Shown: positions 29,406-38,074, counted from the first letter of the stretch. The stretch is DNA of 38,454 nt from Planctomycetota bacterium (GCA_012514895.1 JAAYZK010000078.1:1-38454), one strand, 5' to 3'. Notes: a model not told the origin generated them from the letters alone. Made by a program: numbers and translations.

Positions 29406-30587
29406 ATGCGTCGCAGTGTGAGCGTAACAATCGTTGTGGCGACGGCGCTGGCCATGGTGGGCTGCGCCGCGCCACATGAACAGGCAAAGGAGCAGTCGCA
29501 GGCCCGATGGAACAACACCCGCTCGAACGTCCTGGTGCAGGGCGGCGAGGGGCAGTTCGCGGCCGGCGATCTGGACGGGGCGGCCACCAGCGCCCGCGAG
29601 GCGCTGGCGCTGTCGCCGGACCTGGTCTGCGCCCGGATGCTGATGGCCCGGGTCCACATCGAGAAGGGCAGCTACACTGCCGCCATGGACGAACTGGCCC
29701 GTGTGGAGGCTCTGGATGCCGCCGACGACCGCGTGCCTTACCTCCAGGCGGTGGTGCACGAGCGGCGGGGGCGTTACGACGACGCCCTGGCCCTGTACGA
29801 GAAGGCCCGGACGCTGGCGCCTGGGAACGGCGCCTACGTCCTGGCCGCCGCGGAGGTCCTGGTGGCGCTGGGGCGGGCCGACGACGCCCTGGTGCTGGTC
29901 GAGAGCAACCTGTCTGCGCTCGATGACGCCGGCGGCGCCGCGCTGCTGGCCGGTGACCTGGCGATGGTGGTCGGGCGGGCGGACAAGGCCGTCGAGTATT
30001 ACCGGGCCGCCAGGGCGCTGGAGCCGACCGACCCGGGGCTCCTGGAGAAGCTGGCCAAGGCCCGCTTCTTTGCCGGCGACCACAAGCACGCGGCCCGTCT
30101 GCTGGCGGAGCTGGCCGTCTTGGCTCCTTACGACAAGAGCCCCTGGGTCCACACGATGCTGGGCGACGCCCTGCTGGCCACCGGCCAGATCCGCCAGGCC
30201 CGCGACGCTTACTATACGGTGACCCAACTGGACGCCGATGAGCCCCGGGCGTGGGTGAATCTGGCGACCGCGGACCTGGCCTGCAGGGACTTCGCCCGGG
30301 CCGCCCTGGCCGCCCGGCGGGCGATGGAACTGGATCCATCGTCGGCGGAGGCGACCGTTCTGCACGGCTACGCGTTGCTGGCGCAGGGCAAGGCCGACCA
30401 GGCCGAGCAGGTGCTTCTGCAGGCCAGCTCCGACCATCCCGCCGATCCGATGCTCCAGTGCCTGCTGGGACGCAGCTACAGCGCGATGGGGCGGCTGGAC
30501 GAGGCCCAGGACCGCTACCGGGCGACGCTCGCGCTGGATCCTGACAACCGCATCGCCCAGGAAATGATGAGCCGTCTGACCCCGTGA
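29406..30587 (+). CDS. TPR-containing lipoprotein (PilF/PilW-like pilotin candidate)
   Basis: A 393-residue protein with a lipoprotein signal (MRRSVSVTIVVATALAMVGCAAP; lipobox MVGC, Cys20). The mature part holds about nine TPR units (GDLDGAATSAREALALSPDL, GRYDDALALYEKARTLAPGN, GRADKAVEYYRAARALEPTD, GKADQAEQVLLQASSDHPAD, GRLDEAQDRYRATLALDPDN). In type IV pilus systems an outer-membrane TPR lipoprotein (PilF/PilW, Tgl) helps the secretin assemble, and the position directly after the secretin gene fits. It is larger than the usual pilotin (about 250 residues). GGAGG lies before the ATG. Confidence 0.85.
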   Translation: MRRSVSVTIVVATALAMVGCAAPHEQAKEQSQARWNNTRSNVLVQGGEGQFAAGDLDGAATSAREALALSPDLVCARMLMARVHIEKGSYTAAMDELARVEALDAADDRVPYLQAVVHERRGRYDDALALYEKARTLAPGNGAYVLAAAEVLVALGRADDALVLVESNLSALDDAGGAALLAGDLAMVVGRADKAVEYYRAARALEPTDPGLLEKLAKARFFAGDHKHAARLLAELAVLAPYDKSPWVHTMLGDALLATGQIRQARDAYYTVTQLDADEPRAWVNLATADLACRDFARAALAARRAMELDPSSAEATVLHGYALLAQGKADQAEQVLLQASSDHPADPMLQCLLGRSYSAMGRLDEAQDRYRATLALDPDNRIAQEMMSRLTP

Positions 30588-30615
30588 CGGGGCGGCCGGC
30601 CTGAGGACTGCCGAC

Positions 30616-32058
30616 GTGACTGTTGCCACACGTTTCACGATTCGCGGCGTGACCCTCGTCGCCACCGCGGCGGCGGCGGCCTGGTACGCGCTGGCCCTGA
30701 TCCGGCGCGGCGGCCCCCACACCATCAACGATCACGCGATCGCGCTGACGATCGCCGGCTCGGCCGGCGCCCTGGCCGCCGCGGTGCTGTGGTATTTGCG
30801 GCGGTACATGCAGATCGTCGTCCGCGAGTTGGAGACCATGGCCTCCACCGGCCAGATCGGGCTGGTCATGGGCGACGGCGCCGAGTGGGCCCGCCCGCTG
30901 ATCGGGCCGATCAACCGGGTGCTCACCCGCTGCCGCGACGACCTGGACAAGCTCCGAGCGCAGAACCGCGAGGTGCAGATCCAGGCCCGGGTGACCGATG
31001 CCGAGAAGCAGCACACCGAGGCGATCATCCACTCGATCTCCGACGCGGTGATCGTGTCCAACCGGTTCGACGAGATGACCCTGGCCAACGAGGCCGCCGC
31101 CTCGCTGTTCGGCTTCTCGCTGGCCGGGGCCCTGCGCAAGAAGATCAGCCACGTGCTGGCCGACGACACGCTGGCGCGGCTGATCAGCGAGACCCGCAGC
31201 CACGGGTCCTCCACCCGGCGGCGGGTGGTGTCGCACACCGTCGACCGCGACGGCGCCGCCCGCAGCTTCGACGTCACGCTCAGTTGCATCACCGGCGGGC
31301 GCGACGACGTCAGCGGCGTCGTGGCGGTTCTGCACGACGTGACGAAGGAGAAGGAGGTCGCCCAGATGAAGACCGACTTCGTCTCCAACGTCTCCCATGA
31401 GCTCCGTACGCCCCTGGCGGGCATCAAGGCCTACATCGAGATGCTCCTGGACGGGGACGCCGAGGACCCCCAGACCCGCCGGGAGTTCCACGAGATCATC
31501 GCCGGCGAGACCGACCGCCTCAGCCGCCTGATCGACAACATCCTGAACCTCGCCCGCATCGAGTCGGGCGTGGTGAAGGTCGCCGTCGAGCCGATGGACC
31601 TGACCGCCGTGGTCAAGAGCACCCTCGAGGTGGCGGCCCCGCAGGCCAAGGCCAAATCGATCGAACTGGTCGAGTCGCTGGCCCCGGTGTTCACGCAGGT
31701 CGAGGCCGATCGCGACATGATCAACCAGGCGGTGATGAACCTGGTGTCCAACGCGATCAAGTACACCCGCGAGGGCGGCACCGTCCGCGTGGCCACCCGC
31801 ATCGAGGACCACCGCGGGGTCGCCGTCGTCGAGGTCGCCGACAGCGGGGTCGGCATCCCGGCCGAGGATCTGCCGCACCTGTTCGACAAGTTCTACCGCG
31901 TCAAGTCGTCGTGCAAGATGGCCAAGGGCACCGGGCTGGGACTGGCCCTGGTCAAGCACATCGTCGAGACGCTTCACCGCGGGAGCCTCACGGTGCGCAG
32001 CACCGTCGGAGAAAACAGCGGCAGCGTGTTCACGATTGAACTGCCGATCTGTTCGTAG
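30616..32058 (+). CDS. PAS-domain sensor histidine kinase
   Basis: A 480-residue protein starting at a GTG eight bases after GAGG. Two membrane helices lie at about 12-28 and 43-62, with little between them, so the sensing is probably by the membrane or cytoplasm. A HAMP-like stretch follows (RELETMASTGQIGLVMGDG). The PAS domain (about 130-245) starts EAIIHSISDAVIVSNRFDEMTLANEAA. The dimerisation domain has NVSHELRTPLAGIKAYIEM with the phosphoacceptor His261. The ATPase domain has NQAVMNLVSNAIKYT (N box), DSGVGIP (G1), FDKFYRV (F box) and GTGLGLALVKH (G2), all intact. The receiver gene follows after 53 bases; they are very likely cognate partners. Confidence 0.95.
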   Translation: MTVATRFTIRGVTLVATAAAAAWYALALIRRGGPHTINDHAIALTIAGSAGALAAAVLWYLRRYMQIVVRELETMASTGQIGLVMGDGAEWARPLIGPINRVLTRCRDDLDKLRAQNREVQIQARVTDAEKQHTEAIIHSISDAVIVSNRFDEMTLANEAAASLFGFSLAGALRKKISHVLADDTLARLISETRSHGSSTRRRVVSHTVDRDGAARSFDVTLSCITGGRDDVSGVVAVLHDVTKEKEVAQMKTDFVSNVSHELRTPLAGIKAYIEMLLDGDAEDPQTRREFHEIIAGETDRLSRLIDNILNLARIESGVVKVAVEPMDLTAVVKSTLEVAAPQAKAKSIELVESLAPVFTQVEADRDMINQAVMNLVSNAIKYTREGGTVRVATRIEDHRGVAVVEVADSGVGIPAEDLPHLFDKFYRVKSSCKMAKGTGLGLALVKHIVETLHRGSLTVRSTVGENSGSVFTIELPICS

Positions 32059-32111
32059 AGCCTTACGCCCGCCGCGCTGTCGGAGGCGCGCCGGCATGGA
32101 GGAGGAGACTG

Positions 32112-32495
32112 ATGGCACTGAAAGTGGTCGTGGCCGACGATGAACCCCACATCCGGCACGTCATCGCGCTGAAAATGCAGAAGCACGGGTTCGAGGTGTT
32201 CGCCGCCGCTGACGGCGAGGAGGCGCTGGACCTGGTGCTCCAGGAGAAGCCCGACCTGCTGATCACGGACTACCAGATGCCGGTGATGTCGGGGCTGGAA
32301 CTGTGCCGCGAGATGCGCGACCGGTCCCAGACGGCCCACATTCCGATCCTGATGCTGACGGCCCGCGGGTTCGACCTGTCGGACCAGGAGCGCCAGGCCA
32401 GCGGCATCCTGCACCTGATGAGCAAGCCGTTCAGCCCCGCCGAGGTCCTGGCCAAGGCCCAGGAATTGACAGCCGCCGCCGTTGCCCAGGAGTGA
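32112..32495 (+). CDS. Single-domain response regulator (receiver, CheY-type)
   Basis: A 127-residue receiver domain with no output domain. Acidic residues Asp9 and Asp10, the phosphorylation site Asp53 (LLITDYQMP), Thr83 (LMLTARG) and Lys105 (MSKPFSP) are all present. GGAGGAGGAG precedes the ATG. Such single-domain proteins act by binding other proteins. The next gene, an HD-GYP phosphodiesterase, follows within three bases of the stop and lacks its own receiver, so the receiver probably controls it or the STAS protein in trans. Confidence 0.95.
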   Translation: MALKVVVADDEPHIRHVIALKMQKHGFEVFAAADGEEALDLVLQEKPDLLITDYQMPVMSGLELCREMRDRSQTAHIPILMLTARGFDLSDQERQASGILHLMSKPFSPAEVLAKAQELTAAAVAQE

Positions 32496-32497
32496 TG

Positions 32498-34198
32498 ATG
32501 ACTACCTCGTCCGTGGCCGTTCAGGAGAGCCAGAAGCTGCTGGGGTCGCTGCCGGACCTTCTGGAGCAGCTTCGCCAGGTGGGCGTGTCGGCCGCCGTGT
32601 TCGACGCGTCCGGCGCCTGCGTGTCGCAATGCATGTGCGCGACGGAGGCGTGCGGGCGGATCTGCGGCGCCGACGGGCCCTGCCGGGGAATCCGCGCCGA
32701 GGCGCTGCAGCAGGCCTGGACCGACGGGGAGCCCGCGGTTCTGGCCGGCCCGGCGGGCTGCGCGGTGATGGCCGTCCCCGTCAAGCGCCGCCGGCGGACC
32801 GTTGCGGTGGCCCTGGCGTGCTTCCTCACCGACGACCAGGGCGCCACCGAGGCGTTCGCCCGCGCCTGCGACCGGCTCCGCCTCGACCGGCCCTACATGG
32901 CGTCGCTGATCGGCGCGGCGGTGACGCACCCGGCGGGCGAGGCGCCGTCGTGGGCGACGCTGATCCGCGCCATGCTCACCCAGGGCGTCGAGAACGCCGT
33001 CGCTCGCACCGAACTGGCGTCGTTCAGCACCTCCCTGAGCACCACCTACGAGGAACTGAGCCTGCTGTACCGCCTCAGCGGGGCGATGAAGGTCAACGTG
33101 ACCCCGCAGGAGTTCTTCCACCAGGTTTGCGCCGAACTGATGGAGGTCGTCCAGGTCGCCTCGGCCACCGCGGTGCTGAACGGGCGGGCCGAGTCGAACC
33201 AGAAGGACTACGTCGCCCGCGCCGGGCACATCGCGCTCAACGACAACCAGATGCGCGCCCTGTGCGAGACCATCCGCGCCAACGAGCTGAAGCACCTCGA
33301 CGACGGCAGCCGCGGCGTGGTGTTCAACGAGCCCTCGGTTCTCGGCGCCGAATACGCCGGCGCGATCGCCAATCTCGTGGCCGTGCCGCTGACCGCCGGC
33401 GACCTGTACATGGGCATGGTCCTGACCGCCGACAAGGCCGGCGAGGAGTTCGACAGTTCCGATCTGAAGCTCATCCACTCCGTCGCCGTCCAGGCCGCCG
33501 TCTTCCTGGCCAACCACCACCTGTACGGGGAGGTCCAGGGCCTTCTGATGGGCGTCCTGCACGTGCTGACGGCGAGCATCGACGCGAAGGACCAGTACAC
33601 GTGCGGCCACTCGCAGCGGGTGGCGATGATCTCCCGCAAGCTGGGGGAGATGTGCGGCTTCGACCGCCAGCGGGTGGAGAACCTCTACCTGGCCGGCCTG
33701 CTGCACGACATCGGCAAGATCGGCGTGCCCGAGAGCGTCCTGTGCAAGCCCGGCAAGCTGTCCAGCGAGGAATTCGACATGATGCGCCGCCACCCGGTGA
33801 TCGGCGCCAACATTCTGTCGAACATCCGCCAGATCCAGACCGTCATGCCCGGGGTGCTCTACCACCACGAACGCATCGACGGGCGGGGCTATCCCGAGGG
33901 GCTGGCCGGCGGGGATCTGCCCATCGAGGGCCGCATCGTCGGGCTGGCCGACAGCTTCGACGCGATGACCTCCAGCCGCACCTACCGCAAGGCGATGCCT
34001 CTGGCGTACGTGATCGCCGAGATCATGCGCTGCAGCGGGACGCAGTTCGACCCCGTGCTGGTCGACCACCTGCTGGGCCTGGACCTGGAAGCGTTCCTGA
34101 CGCACCTGCGCGAGGCCAAGCCGATCCTGTCGGCCGTCACCGGCATGCTGGAGGCGGGCGCCGACGGGAGCGGTCCGCGCATGGAAAGAGTGAAGTAG
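32498..34198 (+). CDS. Cys-rich/GAF/HD-GYP domain protein, c-di-GMP phosphodiesterase
   Basis: A 566-residue cytoplasmic protein. An ATG at 32495 overlapping the receiver's stop is also possible; CAGGAG fits 32498 better. Residues about 20-150 form a sensory domain with six Cys (41, 45, 47, 52, 56, 62; CVSQCMCATEACGRICGADG), resembling PocR-type domains that bind metal, cobalamin or redox cofactors. A coiled linker (NAVARTELASFSTSLSTTYE) leads to a GAF domain (about 195-350). The HD-GYP domain has CGHSQRVAMI, LLHDIGKIGVPE (His403, Asp404), HHERIDGRGYPEGL (Gly464-Tyr465-Pro466) and FDAMTSSRTYR, all intact. It should cleave c-di-GMP, the second messenger controlling pili and biofilm. Its place among pilus genes suggests it sets local c-di-GMP. 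Confidence 0.93.
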   Translation: MTTSSVAVQESQKLLGSLPDLLEQLRQVGVSAAVFDASGACVSQCMCATEACGRICGADGPCRGIRAEALQQAWTDGEPAVLAGPAGCAVMAVPVKRRRRTVAVALACFLTDDQGATEAFARACDRLRLDRPYMASLIGAAVTHPAGEAPSWATLIRAMLTQGVENAVARTELASFSTSLSTTYEELSLLYRLSGAMKVNVTPQEFFHQVCAELMEVVQVASATAVLNGRAESNQKDYVARAGHIALNDNQMRALCETIRANELKHLDDGSRGVVFNEPSVLGAEYAGAIANLVAVPLTAGDLYMGMVLTADKAGEEFDSSDLKLIHSVAVQAAVFLANHHLYGEVQGLLMGVLHVLTASIDAKDQYTCGHSQRVAMISRKLGEMCGFDRQRVENLYLAGLLHDIGKIGVPESVLCKPGKLSSEEFDMMRRHPVIGANILSNIRQIQTVMPGVLYHHERIDGRGYPEGLAGGDLPIEGRIVGLADSFDAMTSSRTYRKAMPLAYVIAEIMRCSGTQFDPVLVDHLLGLDLEAFLTHLREAKPILSAVTGMLEAGADGSGPRMERVK

Positions 34199-34218
34199 AC
34201 CCCCAACGGAGGGACCTC

Positions 34219-34551
34219 ATGGAGATCAAGAGCGAGCGCTACGGCCAGGCCGTGATTCTCCGCTGCAAGGGCGACCTGACCAGCGACAGTCTGGAGGTGG
34301 TCGGCAAGGAAGTGCAGCGGCAGTTGGGCGACGGGGCGATGGATATCGTCCTGAATCTGCAGGAGGTCCCCTTCGTCGACTCGTTGGCCCTGGAGTACCT
34401 GTTGGATCTCCAGGACGAGCTGATCGGTCGCGACGGACAACTGACGCTGACCAACCTGGATGAGAACGTCACCAAGATCTTCGAGATGACCCGCCTGGAC
34501 GTGGGCTTCGAGATCCTGCCCGACGTCGTGGACGCCGTGAAGACCATATGA
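34219..34551 (+). CDS. STAS domain protein (anti-sigma factor antagonist-like)
   Basis: A 110-residue single-domain protein. The pattern GQAVILRCKGDLTSDSLEVVGKEV...DIVLNLQEVPFVDSLALEYLLDLQDEL is that of STAS domains of the SpoIIAA type. Ser55, after Asp54, is at the position phosphorylated by partner-switch kinases, though the usual S-G-L that follows is S-L-A here. No SpoIIAB-type kinase, PP2C phosphatase or sigma factor is adjacent. It could bind the HD-GYP protein, the PilB ATPase or a distant switch kinase. CGGAGGGA precedes the ATG. It is 34 bases ahead of the pilB-like gene. Confidence 0.9.
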   Translation: MEIKSERYGQAVILRCKGDLTSDSLEVVGKEVQRQLGDGAMDIVLNLQEVPFVDSLALEYLLDLQDELIGRDGQLTLTNLDENVTKIFEMTRLDVGFEILPDVVDAVKTI

Positions 34552-34585
34552 CCTTGCCGGATGCCCCGTGCGGCGTGGAGGGACA

Positions 34586-36292
34586 ATGATCTCGAACGAA
34601 ATGAAACTGCAGCTGGGCGAACTGCTGGTCGCCGAGGGCGTCATCACGGCCGAGCAGCTGGCCGCCGCTCTGGCCCGCCAGCGTGAGAGCGGACACCGCC
34701 AACTGCTGGGCGAGGTGCTGGTGGCGATGAAGCTGGCCAGCGAGGAACAGGTGATGATGAGCCTGGCCCGCTGCTACGGGGTGCCCTTCGTGCGGGTCAG
34801 CCCGAAGGTGGCCGATCCGACGGTGATCCAGCTGCTGCCGCGGGAGTTCGAGGAGAAGCACGCGGTGCTGCCGCTGTTCAAGGTGCGGGGCGTGCTGACG
34901 CTGGCGGTGGCCGAGCCCTCCAACGTGTTCCTGGTCGAGGAGGTCGCCCGGACGACGGGGCTGGAGGTCCAGGTCGTCGCCACCACCACCCGCGACGTCC
35001 GCGCGACGCTGGAGACGCACCTGCCCAGCGCCAACGTGTTCGTGATCGACGACATCCTCGAGGACGTCCAGGACTCGGACGTGGCGCTGGTGGAGGAGGT
35101 CATCGAGGACATCACCGACCTGGAGGCCGCCGCGGGCAACTCGCCGGTGATCAAGATGGTCAACTACCTGATCTACTCGGCGGTCCGCGAGAGCGCCAGC
35201 GACATCCACATCGAGCCGGGCGAGAACATCCTGCGCGTCCGCTTCCGCGTCGACGGGCGCCTGTTCGAGAAGATCCGCCTGCCGATGAAGATGGCCCCGG
35301 CGATCACGTCGCGCATCAAGATCATGTCGCGGCTGAACATTTCGGAGCGCCGCCTGCCCCAGGACGGCGGCATCCACGTGCTGATGGACAGCCAGCCGAT
35401 CGACCTGCGCGTCAGCACCATGCCCGGCAACCACGGGGAGAAGGTCGTCATCCGCATCATCGACACGAGGAACATCCTGGTCAACCTCGAACGGCTCGGC
35501 TTCAGCTACGACCTGCTGCGGGCCTACCGCAAGTGCATCGCCAAGCCCCACGGGATCGTGCTGGTGACCGGCCCGACCGGCTCGGGCAAGAGCACCACGC
35601 TGTATTCGACCCTCGCCGAGGTCAGCTCCGACGAGCTGAACATCTGCACCGTCGAAGACCCCGTCGAGTACAACCTCGCCGGCGTCAACCAGTTCCAGGT
35701 CAACGAGAAGATCGGCTTCACCTTCGCCAAGGCCATGCGCAGCCTGCTGCGGCAGGACCCGGACATCCTGATGATCGGCGAGATCCGCGACATGGAGACC
35801 GCCCGCATCGCGGTCCAGGCGGCCCTGACCGGCCACCAGGTGTTCAGCACGCTGCACACCAACGACGCGCCGGGGGCGATCACCCGCCTGCTGAACATCG
35901 GCGTCGAGCCCTTCCTGCTGGCCGCGTCCATCGAGGGCGTCGTCGCCCAGCGGCTGGTGCGGAAGATCTGCACCAACTGCAAGGAGCCCTACGATCCGCC
36001 GGTGAACATCCGCCGCGCCGTCGAGCGGGTCGTCGGCGACGTCGAGAGCCTCTACCAGGGGCGGGGCTGCGAGAAGTGCCGCCAGAGCGGCTACTCGGGC
36101 CGGATCGCCATCCACGAACTGCTGATCCCCACCGACGAGCTGCGCGAGAAGATCACCGTCTCGCCCGACATCACCGAGCTGCACCACGCCGCCCTGGCCG
36201 CCGGCATGATCCCCCTGCGCAACGACGGGATGGCCAAGGTCAAGGCCGGCATCACCACGGTTGAGGAAGTCTTCCGCGCCGCGGCCGGGTAG
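34586..36292 (+). CDS. Pilus/secretion assembly ATPase, PilB/GspE family
   Basis: A 568-residue protein starting MISNEMKLQLGELLV six bases or less after GGAGGGA. The N-terminal MshEN-type domain (about 1-150) has LGELLVAEGVITAEQLAAALARQ and LPREFEEKHAVLPLF. In relatives this domain binds c-di-GMP, which would link the HD-GYP protein to the motor. The ATPase core has Walker A GPTGSGKST (329-337, Lys335), the Asp box (VEDPVEYNL), Walker B LMIGEIRD (Glu399) and the His box (FSTLHTND). A zinc-binding tetracysteine (Cys462, 465, 495, 498; CTNCKEP, CEKCRQSG) is present. It powers subunit extrusion. No PilT is nearby. Confidence 0.96.
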   Translation: MISNEMKLQLGELLVAEGVITAEQLAAALARQRESGHRQLLGEVLVAMKLASEEQVMMSLARCYGVPFVRVSPKVADPTVIQLLPREFEEKHAVLPLFKVRGVLTLAVAEPSNVFLVEEVARTTGLEVQVVATTTRDVRATLETHLPSANVFVIDDILEDVQDSDVALVEEVIEDITDLEAAAGNSPVIKMVNYLIYSAVRESASDIHIEPGENILRVRFRVDGRLFEKIRLPMKMAPAITSRIKIMSRLNISERRLPQDGGIHVLMDSQPIDLRVSTMPGNHGEKVVIRIIDTRNILVNLERLGFSYDLLRAYRKCIAKPHGIVLVTGPTGSGKSTTLYSTLAEVSSDELNICTVEDPVEYNLAGVNQFQVNEKIGFTFAKAMRSLLRQDPDILMIGEIRDMETARIAVQAALTGHQVFSTLHTNDAPGAITRLLNIGVEPFLLAASIEGVVAQRLVRKICTNCKEPYDPPVNIRRAVERVVGDVESLYQGRGCEKCRQSGYSGRIAIHELLIPTDELREKITVSPDITELHHAALAAGMIPLRNDGMAKVKAGITTVEEVFRAAAG

Positions 36293-36312
36293 CCGCCGAC
36301 AAGGAGTGGATC

Positions 36313-37521
36313 ATGCCCAACTTCGTCTACAACGTGCGCGACGCCTCCGGCATGTCGGCCTCCGGCATGATCGACGCGCCGACGCTCGACGAGGCCGGAC
36401 GCCTGCTGAGGCGGGACGGGAAGTTCATCATCGACCTGCACCCTCAGGGCTTCCAGGCCGTCGCCATGGGCAGCCGGACCCGGAGGGTCAGGAGCGACGA
36501 CCTCGTGTTCTTCTGCAACCAGTTGGCGGTCATGGTCGACACCGGCGTGCCGCTGCTGGAGGCCCTGGACGGGATCGCCGAGCAGACGTCCCACACGGGC
36601 CTCAAGGCCATGGTCTCGCAGATCGCCAACGACGTCCGCGGCGGGACGGAGTTCTCCGCGGCCCTGGCGCGGTTTCCCAAGGTGTTCGACGGCCTGTTCG
36701 TCAGCATGATCCAGGCGTCGGAAGCCAGCGGCACGATGGGGTCGGCCCTCGAACGGATGTGCGCCCACCTCCGCGGGCAGCGCGAGATCCGCAGCCAGGT
36801 CCGCGGGGCGATGTTCTACCCGGTCGGCATCCTGGTCTTCAGCGTCGGCATCCTGACGGCGATGATGGTCTTCGTCCTGCCCCGCTTCGAAAAGATTTAC
36901 ACCGCCAAGAAGGCGGCCCTGCCGCTGGCGACCCGCCTGCTGCTGGGGGCCAGCGACGCGCTGCTGACGTACTGGCCGTGGATCCTCTGCGGCCTGGGGG
37001 CGGGGTTGATCGCGGCCCTGCGGTTCCTCAGAACCGAGCGGGGCGGGTACGCCGTGGACCGCATGAGGCTCCGCCTGCCGCTGGTGCGCGACCTGTACGA
37101 GAAGGTGTACATCTCCCGCTCGTTCCGCACGCTGGCGACGATGCTGGCCAGCGGCGTGGAACTGCTCGACGCGATCGCCATCGCCTCGGCGGTGGTGGGC
37201 AACCGCCTGCACCGCGACATGTGGATCCGCATCGCCGGCGGCCTGCGCGAAGGCCGTACGCTTGCCGAAGAGGTTGCCGAGGCGCCGCTGATGCCCCGCT
37301 CCATGGCCCAGATGATCGCCTCGGGCGACCGCAGCGGGCGGGTCGGCGACGTGCTCAACCGCATCGCCGACTTCTGCGACAACGACGTCCGCGTCGGCGT
37401 CAAGGCCCTCACCAGCCTGATCGAGCCGGCCATGATCGTCCTGATGGGCCTGATCGTCGGCGGCATCGCCATGGCCCTGCTGCTGCCGGTCTTCTCGATC
37501 AACAAGGTCGTCGGACGCTGA
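36313..37521 (+). CDS. Pilus/secretion platform protein, PilC/GspF family
   Basis: A 402-residue inner-membrane protein of the usual length. It starts with the typical F-x-Y-x-x-x-D-x-x-G element (MPNFVYNVRDASGM). Two GspF domains follow, each with the pattern [DL]-L-x-F-x-x-Q-L-A-x-M-x-x-x-G-x-x-L-x-x-A: DLVFFCNQLAVMVDTGVPLLEALDGI near 62-90 and SRSFRTLATMLASGVELLDAI near 265-285. Three membrane helices lie at about 172-195, 215-235 and 370-395. It anchors the ATPase and rotates or lifts the pilins into the filament. AAGGAG precedes the ATG. Confidence 0.96.
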   Translation: MPNFVYNVRDASGMSASGMIDAPTLDEAGRLLRRDGKFIIDLHPQGFQAVAMGSRTRRVRSDDLVFFCNQLAVMVDTGVPLLEALDGIAEQTSHTGLKAMVSQIANDVRGGTEFSAALARFPKVFDGLFVSMIQASEASGTMGSALERMCAHLRGQREIRSQVRGAMFYPVGILVFSVGILTAMMVFVLPRFEKIYTAKKAALPLATRLLLGASDALLTYWPWILCGLGAGLIAALRFLRTERGGYAVDRMRLRLPLVRDLYEKVYISRSFRTLATMLASGVELLDAIAIASAVVGNRLHRDMWIRIAGGLREGRTLAEEVAEAPLMPRSMAQMIASGDRSGRVGDVLNRIADFCDNDVRVGVKALTSLIEPAMIVLMGLIVGGIAMALLLPVFSINKVVGR

Positions 37522-37624
37522 ACCGGTTCCACGCCGGGTCCGCTTCGGCTATAATGGGCCGACAGGCCGTGATGGCCCCGCCGTGGCCGCGGGTGCGTCG
37601 CGGACGCCAGTGGGAGCCGCGACG

Positions 37625-38071
37625 GTGGTGGACAAACAAGACACACGGCGGGTGCGACGTCGGAATCGGATGATCCTCCTGGGGCTGTCGCTGCTGTCGA
37701 TGGCGGCAGCGCTGGTGGTGATCTACCTGGCCTTTGCGAAGCTCCTGCAGTCGAACCTCCACGAGGATACCCGCCGCCACGTCGCGGCCCTGGCCCTGGT
37801 GGCGGGGGGTCTGATCGTCTTCGCCCTGTTCTGCGTGGGCGTGCTGCTGCTGCGGCTGGTCGCCCAGGCGCTGCTCCGCCGTCGCACCTCCGGCGCCACC
37901 CCCTACGTCAACGCCTGGGAAATCGCCGGCCACCGCCGCGCCGTGCCCGACGAGGAGGAACTGGGCGAACTGGTCGTCGCCGACGAAAGCGGCTGGCCGG
38001 ACGACCAGGACGAGGGCGGCCCGGCCGTCGAGGAAGACGACGAGCCGGACGACGACGACTGGTTGCGCTGA
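37625..38071 (+). CDS. Small membrane protein with an acidic tail
   Basis: A 148-residue protein, start VVDKQDTRR at a GTG eight bases after GGGAG. The basic N-terminus (RRVRRRNR) is followed by two transmembrane helices (about 18-38 and 55-80) and a helix. The last 40 residues are very acidic (DDQDEGGPAVEEDDEPDDDD). No known family is recognisable. The gene follows pilC by about 100 bases and may be part of the operon, or independent. It ends three bases before a convergent minus-strand gene, with no visible terminator between. Confidence 0.62.
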   Translation: MVDKQDTRRVRRRNRMILLGLSLLSMAAALVVIYLAFAKLLQSNLHEDTRRHVAALALVAGGLIVFALFCVGVLLLRLVAQALLRRRTSGATPYVNAWEIAGHRRAVPDEEELGELVVADESGWPDDQDEGGPAVEEDDEPDDDDWLR

Positions 38072-38074
38072 CCG

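Noticed and set aside
29404-32118. A 904-codon minus-strand frame opposite the lipoprotein and histidine kinase
   Set aside because: Shadow of two genes whose motifs are unmistakable.
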